A stretch of DNA of 9,291 bases from Candidatus Acetothermia bacterium (GTDB lineage: Bacteria; Bipolaricaulota; Bipolaricaulia; UBA7950): the NCBI GenBank assembly GCA_003535305.1, contig DOHL01000031.1, forward strand, positions 1-9,291. Reading direction: 5' to 3'. The notes below the pieces were generated by a model that was given only the letters and a program-made list of their open reading frames with translations, did not search any database and was not told where the DNA came from. How positions within the stretch are numbered: the first letter of the stretch is position 1; every line of letters begins with the position of its first letter. Shown in pieces: positions 1-6,283 of the stretch. Made by a program: the position numbers and the translations under genes.

Positions 1-424
1 GACAGATCTGCTCTCCCATCACCGATCCCATTGAACCTCCGACAAAACGGAACTCCATTGCCGCGATGATCACTGATTTACCATTGATCGCTGCACTGCC
101 GATGATGATCGCATCTGCCAGCTCAGTGCTGGCCTGTGCTTCTTCTATTCGCTGGAGATATGGCTTAGAATCAGCAAAATCAAGCGGATCAGCAGCAGCA
201 ATTGGCTTGGAGATATCAGTAAAACTCTTGTCATCTACCAGCGATTCTATTCTCTCCCGTGCCGTCAGAAAGAAATATTCATTGCACTTTGGACAGATAT
301 TATTGTTCTCGCGCACCCGCTTTTTGAAGATGAGTTCACTGCATGCCTTGCATTTTAACCAAAGGCTTTCATCATCCTGCGGCTCAAGCTTTACTTTAAA
401 ATAGTCTCTGTCTTTGAAGGCCAT
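1..424 (-). CDS. accD: Acetyl-CoA carboxylase carboxyltransferase subunit beta, partial (C-terminus beyond left edge)
   Basis: AccD pairs with AccA to transfer the carboxyl group from carboxybiotin on BCCP to acetyl-CoA. This gives malonyl-CoA, the first committed step of fatty acid synthesis, in the cytoplasm. I translated 141 residues by hand and the frame stays open to the left edge; the family is usually about 280-300 residues, so roughly half is present. A four-cysteine zinc ribbon is visible (C25, C28, C44, C47, in the WLKCKAC and ICPKCNEYF contexts). It is followed by the start of the crotonase-like carboxyltransferase domain: DFADSKPY near 82-89, EEAQAST near 94-100, then FRFVGGSMGSVMGEQI at 125-140. 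The ATG at 424 has an AGGAGG site about 10 nt upstream. The gene overlaps the end of the DUF502 gene by 34 nt, so the two are probably co-transcribed and translationally coupled. No accA is seen; it may lie beyond the window. Confidence 0.95.
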   Translation of the reverse strand, partial: MAFKDRDYFKVKLEPQDDESLWLKCKACSELIFKKRVRENNNICPKCNEYFFLTARERIESLVDDKSFTDISKPIAAADPLDFADSKPYLQRIEEAQASTELADAIIIGSAAINGKSVIIAAMEFRFVGGSMGSVMGEQIC

Positions 425-1128
425 TTCGATGGATCCCTCCTCAAGGGGCGTGAAAATAATTTAAGCGGCAACTGTTTCCCCTCAGGCTGTTCTTCTTGAC
501 GGTCTTCAGGGAGGATCGCTCCGCTGGAGATAATCATTCCCAATGCATCTTCCACCGGGATATCGATATATGTCACTTTACGTTCGGGTACGATAAGCAT
601 CATCCCGGAAGTAGGATTAGGAGCAGTCGGAGCAAATATCAACAGACAATCCTCCTCTAAATGTTCCTGCAACCATCCCAAATTCTCATTGGCGACAAGG
701 CCGATAACATAGACTTCTTCAATCGGGTATTCAAAGATCACAACTTTCTTGAACGAAGTGACTTTCGGATTTAGAATAGCATTGGTAAACTGCTTCAGCG
801 TCCCATACATCTTGCGCACAACAGGAACGGAAAAGAACGTCTGTTCCAAAAAATGATGTACTCTGCGGCCCAACAAACTACGCAGAATCCAACCGATAAC
901 TATGATTGTTATTATGGCCAAGATGATATTTACGCCAGGTATCCATCTGCCGCCCAAGATGCGCTCCACTACTATTCCCACCGGAGTGCCTCTTCCTACC
1001 ATACGATCGATGAATTGATACAGCCACCAAAGTATATATACAGTAATCCCAATCGGGATGATCGCTAATAATCCACCGACAAATGCATCACGAATTTTAC
1101 GCAATAAGAATTTAATCGTTATCACCAT
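391..1128 (-). CDS. DUF502 family membrane protein
   Basis: The 245-residue product belongs to the DUF502 family of integral membrane proteins, whose biochemical role is not established. Two hydrophobic segments are clear, near residues 16-39 and 64-86. They are followed by a soluble domain carrying the family-typical FAPTAPNPTSG (165-175), a MMLIVPE segment (176-182) and the IDIPVEDALGMIISSG segment (188-203). The C-terminal tail, from about 205, is polar and rich in charge and proline, so it is probably disordered. The gene lies directly upstream of accD and overlaps it by 34 nt, suggesting one transcript. The start is slightly uncertain. The ATG has AGCAGG only 2 nt upstream, which is too close for good initiation, whereas the next codon, GTG, would have it about 5 nt away. 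The divergent acs gene begins 217 bp upstream. Family assignment is confident; a link to lipid synthesis is only inferred from position. Confidence 0.88.
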   Translation of the reverse strand: MVITIKFLLRKIRDAFVGGLLAIIPIGITVYILWWLYQFIDRMVGRGTPVGIVVERILGGRWIPGVNIILAIITIIVIGWILRSLLGRRVHHFLEQTFFSVPVVRKMYGTLKQFTNAILNPKVTSFKKVVIFEYPIEEVYVIGLVANENLGWLQEHLEEDCLLIFAPTAPNPTSGMMLIVPERKVTYIDIPVEDALGMIISSGAILPEDRQEEQPEGKQLPLKLFSRPLRRDPSKWPSKTETILK

Positions 1129-1143
1129 AACCTGCTAAGATAA

Positions 1144-1170
1144 TTTTTTGCTTGCCCGATGCAAGAAAAA
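1144..1170 (-). promoter_or_regulatory. Imperfect stem-loop in the DUF502/accD leader
   Basis: CTTGC (1151-1155) pairs with GCAAG (1161-1165) around a CCGAT loop. T6 and A5 flanks can extend the stem if one G bulges. It lies 16 nt upstream of the DUF502 start. It does not look like a terminator in either direction, because on each strand the T-run precedes the stem rather than following it. Its function is unknown; it could be a weak leader structure. Confidence 0.3.
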
Positions 1171-1275
1171 TCTATCTCTCAGAATTAACTGTTGATCCTT
1201 AATTATAGATCACTATCTTGTATAGATCAATCTCTTGCTTTGTGCATCTTTGGTATTTGTCCAGGCTTTTAAGAG

Positions 1276-1304
1276 TTGCGGAATAAATTCGCATTAGATA
1301 ATAT
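1276..1304 (+). promoter_or_regulatory. Candidate sigma-70 type promoter for acs
   Basis: TTGCGG (1276-1281) and TAATAT (1299-1304) are separated by 17 nt, which fits a housekeeping promoter of moderate quality. The predicted transcript start near 1311 gives a leader of about 35 nt, ending in AAGGAG upstream of the acs ATG. The sequence match is visible; activity is inferred. Confidence 0.4.
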
Positions 1305-1319
1305 TGAGTAAATCTCAAT
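1303..1319 (+). promoter_or_regulatory. Inverted repeat ATTGAG-N5-CTCAAT, possible acs operator
   Basis: A perfect 6-bp inverted repeat with a 5-bp spacer overlaps the proposed -10 region and transcript start of acs. A dimeric repressor bound here would block initiation. Two direct copies of TATAGATCA (1204-1212 and 1221-1229) lie further upstream and could bind an activator. I cannot name a regulator for either. Confidence 0.35.
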
Positions 1320-1345
1320 CACACTGTTATTATAAGGAGAAATAA

Positions 1346-3307
1346 ATGACAGAACCGATTAAATGGGTAGAAAAAGACCGATCTGCAAAGAACGTATTTT
1401 GGCCGACTGAAGAGATGAAAAGACATGCCTGGGTAGCGGATGAAGCTATTTACGAACAGGCAGCGGCTGATCCAGAAGGTTTTTGGGCCAAACAGGCTGA
1501 GGAGATCAGTTGGATCAAGCGGTGGGGCAAGACCTACCAGTTTGAGCCTCATAACTACAAGTGGTTTGTCGGCGGAAAATTAAACATCTCTTTTAATTCG
1601 CTTGATCGACATATTGAGGCCGGGAAAGGTGACAAGATCGCACTTATCTGGGAACCGGAACCGACAGAGACCGAGGTGATAAAACTTACTTATACTGAAC
1701 TGCACCGAGAGGTGTGTAAATTTGCCAATGTCTTAAAGGGTCTCGGAGTAAAAAAAGGTGATCGAGTGGGAATATACCTGCCGATGATTCCGGAAGCTGT
1801 GGTTGCGATGCAAGCCTGTGCCCGCATCGGTGCGCCGCACAGCGTAGTCTTTTCCGCGTTCAGCCCTGAGTCGCTCCGTGATCGGTTGATCGACGCAGGA
1901 GCTAAAATTTTAATCACTGCTGATGGGTACTTTCGCCGCACAAAGAAGATCGATTTAAAACGCAATGCCGATGCCGGTGTCGAGGGGACTGATGTAGAGA
2001 AAGTTATCGTTGTCAACCGATTGGGAGATGGTGCGCAAATGACCGCTGACCGCGATCTATGGTATCATGAGTTGATGGCGGATGCTTCTGATCACTGCCT
2101 GCCGGAGGAGATGGATTCTGAAGATCTGTTGTTTATTCTTTACACATCCGGAACGACCGGAAAGCCTAAAGGAGTTGTGCATACAACAGGTGGGTATGCT
2201 GTCCAAGCTGCTATTACAACAAAATGGAACTTCAACCTCCATGATGATGATGTCTTTTGGTGCACCGCCGATGTCGGATGGATCACCGGCCATACCTATG
2301 TTAACTATGGCCCGTTGATGAACGGCAGCACTTCCGTTATTTACGAGGGTTCACCCGATGCTCCTGACTACGGGAGAATGTGGGCCATCATCGCCAAGCA
2401 CAAAGTAACAGCCTTGTACACCGCGCCAACAGCGATTCGCATGTGCGTCAAATGGGGAGACCAATGGCCGGCTAAACACAATCTCTCCTCATTGCGTATT
2501 CTCGGCACTGTGGGAGAACCGATCAATCTTGACGCCTGGCTGTGGTACTTTGAGAAGATCGGCGGAGGACGTTGCCCGATCATCGATACTTGGTGGCAGA
2601 CGGAAACAGGGGCCAACATGATAAACAGTTTACCCGGCATCGGTCCATTCATGCCTACTATCGCCGGGCGTCCTTTCCCCGGAATCAATGCTCAAATCCT
2701 TGAGGTAGGGGGCAAGATGCAGCTGCCGCCGGGAGAAGGTGGATATTTAGCGATCGGAGGCCCGCTTCCTCCTGCACTGCTGCGTGGTGTTTACAGAGAT
2801 CCCGAGCGGTTTAAGGATCAGTATTTCAGCGAATACGGGCCTGAATATTACTTTACCGGTGATGGTGCACGCAAAGACGAGCCGGGTAATGTTCGCATCA
2901 CCGGTCGAGTCGATGATGTGATGAATGTCGCTGGTCATCGACTGGCCACAGCAGAAGTGGAGAGCGCATTAGCGCAGAATGACAAAGTGAGCGAAGTGGC
3001 CGTTGTATCACGACCGCATGATCTTAAAGGTGAAGTTCCCGTCGCTTTTGTTCTTCTCAAAGTAGGAGCAGACCACTCAGATGAAATTCGCAAAGAACTG
3101 ATAAAGACTGTAGATTCAGTTATCGGGCCGACAGCGAGACCCGATGAGATCGTCTTTGTGGATAACGTCCCCAAAACCAGGTCAGGTAAGATTATGCGAC
3201 GATTACTCAAATCTCTCGTTCGCAATGAACCACTTGGAGATACTTCAACGTTGGTCAACCCTGAATGCGTAGATGAACTAAAAGGGCTTACCAGCTACAA
3301 AGGATAG
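1346..3307 (+). CDS. acs: Acetyl-CoA synthetase, AMP-forming
   Basis: The enzyme activates acetate with ATP to acetyl-AMP, then transfers the acetyl group to CoA in the cytoplasm. At 653 residues it matches the family length. The N-terminal Acs-specific region (about 20-85) is followed by the AMP-binding domain: P-loop-like YTSGTTGKPKGVVH (266-279), TADVGWITGHTY (307-318), TVGEPIN (388-394) and DTWWQTETG (414-422). The C-terminal domain has the hinge and A8 region YFTGDGARKDEPGNVRITGRVDDVMNVAGHRL, and PKTRSGKIMRR (609-619). K615 of that last motif is the adenylation lysine that Gcn5-like acetylases modify in known Acs proteins. The acyl-pocket residues read I313, T314, V389 and W417, as expected for a small acyl group; the Ile is known in methanogen Acs. 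The ATG is preceded by AAGGAG with 6-7 nt spacing. A strong hairpin follows the stop. Confidence 0.97.
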   Translation: MTEPIKWVEKDRSAKNVFWPTEEMKRHAWVADEAIYEQAAADPEGFWAKQAEEISWIKRWGKTYQFEPHNYKWFVGGKLNISFNSLDRHIEAGKGDKIALIWEPEPTETEVIKLTYTELHREVCKFANVLKGLGVKKGDRVGIYLPMIPEAVVAMQACARIGAPHSVVFSAFSPESLRDRLIDAGAKILITADGYFRRTKKIDLKRNADAGVEGTDVEKVIVVNRLGDGAQMTADRDLWYHELMADASDHCLPEEMDSEDLLFILYTSGTTGKPKGVVHTTGGYAVQAAITTKWNFNLHDDDVFWCTADVGWITGHTYVNYGPLMNGSTSVIYEGSPDAPDYGRMWAIIAKHKVTALYTAPTAIRMCVKWGDQWPAKHNLSSLRILGTVGEPINLDAWLWYFEKIGGGRCPIIDTWWQTETGANMINSLPGIGPFMPTIAGRPFPGINAQILEVGGKMQLPPGEGGYLAIGGPLPPALLRGVYRDPERFKDQYFSEYGPEYYFTGDGARKDEPGNVRITGRVDDVMNVAGHRLATAEVESALAQNDKVSEVAVVSRPHDLKGEVPVAFVLLKVGADHSDEIRKELIKTVDSVIGPTARPDEIVFVDNVPKTRSGKIMRRLLKSLVRNEPLGDTSTLVNPECVDELKGLTSYKG

Positions 3308-3312
3308 AAAAA

Positions 3313-3350
3313 TGATGCTGGGGGTAAAATTAATTCTACCCCCAGCATCA
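3313..3350 (+). terminator. Perfect 14-bp hairpin downstream of acs
   Basis: TGATGCTGGGGGTA (3313-3326) is exactly complementary to 3337-3350, with a 10-nt A/T-rich loop. Each arm contains a run of five G or C. The hairpin begins 5 nt after the acs stop. On the plus strand only a short CGTTTAATT follows, while on the minus strand a T5 run follows. It could therefore stop transcription from either side and looks more canonical for minus-strand transcripts. Confidence 0.8.
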
Positions 3351-3613
3351 CGTTTAATTCACATGTATTTAGTTGCCGCTGAGAATGATGAAGAGACCAC
3401 AGAGGACACAGAGAAGAAGGTTGTCAGGTTTGAGTTCAGGAATGGACGGAAAGAAGGGAAAACCAACCAACCTGCATTTCCTTGTCATTGCGAGGGCCTG
3501 TCGGTCGCTTGTCTGCCGCACCCATAACCTATAACCCATGACTCTCTGTGTAGTTAAATAATTACGAATAGACTATTTCTCGTCATTACCAGCCAGTAGG
3601 AGACATTAGTACG
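3351..3613. repeat. Non-coding spacer with degenerate repeat words
   Basis: This spacer between the acs hairpin and the thiolase holds no supportable gene. It contains a 9-bp imperfect tandem, ACCACAGAG then GACACAGAG (3396-3413). A TCATTGCGAGGGCCTGTC block lies around 3485-3502 and TTGTCTGCCG around 3509-3518. Three 7-bp units, CCATAAC, CTATAAC and CCATGAC, follow at 3522-3542. Similar words recur near the right edge of the window (TTGCGAGG and TGTCTGCCG around 9158-9188). They look like eroded dispersed intergenic repeats. The last 70 bp are A/T-rich and presumably hold the thiolase promoter, but I see no convincing -35/-10 pair. Confidence 0.55.
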
Positions 3614-4798
3614 ATGCCGGCAAACAAGACAGTAATCGTTGCAGGACTGCGCACTGCCATCGGATCTTTCGGGAAAACTCTCAAGGATATTCCCGCACCT
3701 CGGTTAGGAGCTGAAGTAATCGCAGGTCTTTTAGAGCAGACCGGAATAGAACCAGGACTGATCGATGAAGTGATCTTCGGCAATGTCTTAAGCGGTGGAT
3801 CGGGAATGAATCCGGCACGCCAGGCAGCGGTCTACGGCGGGATACCTTATAAAGTGCCGGCATATACTGTCAATCGAGTTTGCGGCTCAGGGTTGCAAGC
3901 GATTATAGAAGCCGACCGTCTGATTCGACTTAATCAGGCCGAGATCGTCATTGCCGGTGGTATGGAGGGAATGTCTTCTACGCCCTATATTCTGCCGCAT
4001 GCGCGCTGGGGCGCACGGATGAACGATTTTCAGACAATTGACATGATGCTTTACGACGGATTATGGGATGTATTTTATGGTTATTCAATGGGAGTTACCG
4101 CAGAAAATTTAGCGGTAAAGTACAATATCTCTCGCGAAGAACAGGACAACTTTGCTTATCACAGTCAAATGAAAGCAAAGCGCGCGCGGGCAGAAGGACG
4201 CTTTCAAGATGAGATTGTTCCAATTGAGATTCCTCAGCGCAAGAAAGATCCAATCGTATTCTCTTTGGATGAGCATCCCCGCCCTGATGCAACACTGGAG
4301 CAATTGGCCTCTTTACGACCCGCATTTAAAGAAGGAGGCACGGTCACTGCTGGTAATTCTTCCGGCATCAACGATGGGGCTGCTGCTGTGCTGGTGATGT
4401 CGAGCCAGAGAGCAAAGGAACTTAGTTTGAAGCCGCTGGCGGAAATTACTGCTTACAGCGTGGCCGGAGTCGATCCATCGATTATGGGGATCGGCCCGGT
4501 AGAGGTGATTCGCTCTGTCCTTCATCAGGTCGACATAAAGATCGATGATATCGATTTAGTGGAATTAAATGAAGCATTTGCTGCTCAGAGCCTCGCTGTT
4601 TTAAAGGAGGTTCCTGTCGATGCAAAAAAATTGAACGTCAATGGCGGAGCGATCGCGCTGGGCCACCCAATCGGCGCCACTGGGGCCAGACTTACAGTGA
4701 GCCTTCTGCATGAGATGGTTAAAAGCGATGCTGAATTGGGGCTCGTTTCGATGTGTATCGGCGGCGGGATGGGGATTGCCGCCATCTTCAACCGCTGA
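3614..4798 (+). CDS. atoB: Acetyl-CoA C-acetyltransferase (thiolase)
   Basis: The product is a 394-residue thiolase, a typical length for acetoacetyl-CoA thiolases, which join or split two acetyl-CoA units in the cytoplasm. The nucleophilic cysteine is C90 in NRVCGSGLQA. The GGMEGMSSTPY block (115-125), NEAFAAQ (319-325), GGAIALGHPIGATGAR with catalytic H351, and the C-terminal C381 in SMCIGGGMG complete the active site. An insertion rich in Met, Asp and Tyr around 135-160 matches the covering loop of the biosynthetic class. The ATG has AGGAG 11 nt upstream, a rather long spacing. The gene lies alone downstream of acs, beyond a strong hairpin. No 3-hydroxyacyl-CoA dehydrogenase, CoA-transferase or phaB partner is present, so the direction (ketone body or butyrate use, PHB, fatty acid breakdown) cannot be told. 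The exact substrate range is inferred from family similarity. Confidence 0.93.
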   Translation: MPANKTVIVAGLRTAIGSFGKTLKDIPAPRLGAEVIAGLLEQTGIEPGLIDEVIFGNVLSGGSGMNPARQAAVYGGIPYKVPAYTVNRVCGSGLQAIIEADRLIRLNQAEIVIAGGMEGMSSTPYILPHARWGARMNDFQTIDMMLYDGLWDVFYGYSMGVTAENLAVKYNISREEQDNFAYHSQMKAKRARAEGRFQDEIVPIEIPQRKKDPIVFSLDEHPRPDATLEQLASLRPAFKEGGTVTAGNSSGINDGAAAVLVMSSQRAKELSLKPLAEITAYSVAGVDPSIMGIGPVEVIRSVLHQVDIKIDDIDLVELNEAFAAQSLAVLKEVPVDAKKLNVNGGAIALGHPIGATGARLTVSLLHEMVKSDAELGLVSMCIGGGMGIAAIFNR

Positions 4799-4918
4799 GC
4801 GGGCAATATTAATCACTAAAGGCGCCAAGGATAAAAAAGTTAGATTCGAGGTTTTATTGGCTCAACTTTGGTGTGATTTCTAATTCTCGCCTCTGTATGA
4901 TCTCACGAACTATTATTT

Positions 4919-5398
4919 TTATCGTAACACCAGATAGACAATCAAGATAATTACTCCGATCACTGCCACACCGAAGAGAAAAATATTTCGTGCCAAGCGA
5001 CGGGTCGCTTTTTTTTGATCCTCGGAAAGTTCGCTCTTTTGCGGGTGGCGTATGGCCATCTTCTGTGATTTTTTGTACGTCTTTATATATTGCGACATCT
5101 TCTTCTGTTTCTTATAGACAAGAGACAGATTGTGCATTGCGTTGACATAGAAGGAATCGGTATCCAGCGCTCGCTTGTAAGCGTACTCAGCGCGTGCCAG
5201 ATCATCGCCATCAAAATAGATATTACCCAGCCGGAAATAGATTTTTGCTTTCTCTAAATCGTACTGAAGCGCGTCAACGAGAAGTTCTATCCCTTCTTTG
5301 TACTTTTTTTTCTTGCGGAATGTTTCCGCCTGCTGCAACGCCTGCTCTACAAACCGGCGCTGTTCTTCCAGTGTCTTAGGGTTTTCTATTTCGGTCAA
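4919..5398 (-). CDS. TPR-repeat protein with C-terminal membrane anchor
   Basis: This 159-residue protein has about three tetratricopeptide units: roughly 17-49, 51-84 (YFRLGNIYFDGDDLARAEYAYKRAL region, the clearest) and 85-118. A charged linker (119-138) precedes a single hydrophobic helix at about 139-158 that ends in one arginine. This layout is a tail-anchored membrane protein with its TPR domain in the cytoplasm, probably a protein-protein scaffold; the partner is unknown. The start codon is TTG, with AGAAGGTG about 10 nt upstream. The first 23 nt overlap the end of the uracil-DNA glycosylase gene, which suggests translational coupling. No ATG gives a longer version without entering the upstream gene. 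It converges on the thiolase across a 120-bp spacer. Fold is confident; function is not assigned. Confidence 0.8.
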   Translation of the reverse strand: MTEIENPKTLEEQRRFVEQALQQAETFRKKKKYKEGIELLVDALQYDLEKAKIYFRLGNIYFDGDDLARAEYAYKRALDTDSFYVNAMHNLSLVYKKQKKMSQYIKTYKKSQKMAIRHPQKSELSEDQKKATRRLARNIFLFGVAVIGVIILIVYLVLR

Positions 5399-6008
5399 GT
5401 CGTTCTTTCACCTTCTGGATATCGATCCATGTCAAATATTTCGGGCTCCCCTTCTCCCGTGATTGATAGCGTAACAGATAGCTGGGATGGAAAATAGGAA
5501 AGATCTCTATGTCTCCCCGCCAGCGCTTGAACTGCCCTCGCAGCATCGTTATTCCAGCATTTGTATCGAGCAGCACCCGTGTGGAGACATTGCCCAGAGA
5601 GAGAATGATCTGCGGATTGATGAGCGCAATTTGTGCCTCAAGATACGGGTAACATCTCTCCATCTCTTCTGATAGCGGCTCTCGATTGCCCGGCGGGCGA
5701 CATTTCACCACATTGGTGATGTAAACCTCTTCCCGCATAATTCCTACCGAAGCAAGAACTTCGTCTAATTTCTGTCCGGCCGGGCCGACAAATGGTCGCC
5801 CATTCTGATCTTCAACCTCCCCTGGCCCTTCCCCGATCAACATCAAGGCGGCCTCTGAATTTCCCTCGCCGAAGACCACATTCGTTCTCGTTTTATATAG
5901 CTGGCAAAGAGTGCACTCTTTAACTTGAGATGCCAACTGTGTTAGAGATAACTTTGTAGAGTTCACGAGACAATCCACATCGCTCCTCGGACGAGCTTTT
6001 TGTCGCAT
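5376..6008 (-). CDS. Uracil-DNA glycosylase, family 4 (Fe-S type)
   Basis: The enzyme removes uracil, from cytosine deamination or misincorporated dUMP, to start base excision repair. The [4Fe-4S] cysteines C32, C35, C103 and C119 show the family-4 spacing (C-x2-C and C-x15-C). Motif A is GEGPGEVEDQNGRPFVG (59-75), TNVVKCRPPGNREP spans 98-111, and the catalytic histidine motif is HPSYLLR (174-180). The 210-residue length is normal for the family. The start is ambiguous: the ATG at 6008 lacks a good Shine-Dalgarno site, while the GTG for residue 11 (5976-5978) follows AGGAG by 4 nt, and residues 1-18 look unlike the family. The true protein may thus be about 200 residues. The gene lies 102 bp downstream of the tRNA-Gly gene on the same strand and overlaps the TPR gene by 23 nt. 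Family-4 enzymes are common in thermophiles and many other bacteria. Confidence 0.92.
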   Translation of the reverse strand: MRQKARPRSDVDCLVNSTKLSLTQLASQVKECTLCQLYKTRTNVVFGEGNSEAALMLIGEGPGEVEDQNGRPFVGPAGQKLDEVLASVGIMREEVYITNVVKCRPPGNREPLSEEMERCYPYLEAQIALINPQIILSLGNVSTRVLLDTNAGITMLRGQFKRWRGDIEIFPIFHPSYLLRYQSREKGSPKYLTWIDIQKVKERLDRNRKP

Positions 6009-6110
6009 AACTATGATAAAGATATCACCATTATTAACTCTTTACCACTGAGCGTGCTGCAATTTATTCGTTTTCTCTGCGTTCTTTTATATTAGCGATC
6101 ACTATTTAAT

Positions 6111-6183
6111 AGCGGGCAACGGGATTCGAACCCGTGGCCTTCGGCTTGGGAAGCCGATGCTCTACCAACTGAGCTATGCCCGC
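6111..6183 (-). tRNA. tRNA-Gly (anticodon CCC)
   Basis: The reverse complement folds as a complete 73-nt tRNA. It has a perfect 7-bp acceptor stem (GCGGGCA with TGCCCGC), a GCTC/GAGC D stem and a TCGGC/GCCGA anticodon stem with loop TTCCCAA. A 5-nt variable loop is followed by an ACGGG/CCCGT T stem with loop TTCGAAT. The anticodon CCC reads glycine codon GGG. The discriminator base is U, as usual for bacterial tRNA-Gly. The 3' CCA is not encoded (TATTAAAT follows), so CCA must be added by nucleotidyltransferase. The gene sits between pgk and the UDG gene on the same strand. Confidence 0.97.
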
Positions 6184-6283
6184 ATCTATTTTCAATGGTA
6201 GCATATTTGCTGCTTGCCGACCACACGGAAGACGTAATTTAAATGAAACTCATTGAAATCGCGAGGAGCCGAGATATATCGTC

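Noticed and set aside
853..1068. Plus-strand frame of 71 codons opposite the DUF502 gene
   Set aside because: Antisense shadow of a well-supported gene, with low-complexity Tyr/Ser-rich text.
3312..3527. Plus-strand reading frame of 71 codons after acs
   Set aside because: It starts inside the terminator hairpin and is translated from the ACACAGAG and TTGCGAGG repeat words (giving TTEDTEK-like text). No Shine-Dalgarno site or family resemblance.
4799..4918. Terminator between the convergent thiolase and TPR genes
   Set aside because: Only weak A/T pairings (ATAAAA/TTTTAT, AAAGTT/AACTTT) are present and none forms a G/C-rich stem followed by a T-run.
6241..6283. CATTG...CGCGAGGAGCCGAG downstream of pgk as another dispersed repeat copy
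   Set aside because: Similarity to the CATTGCGAGG word is broken and short; it could be chance.
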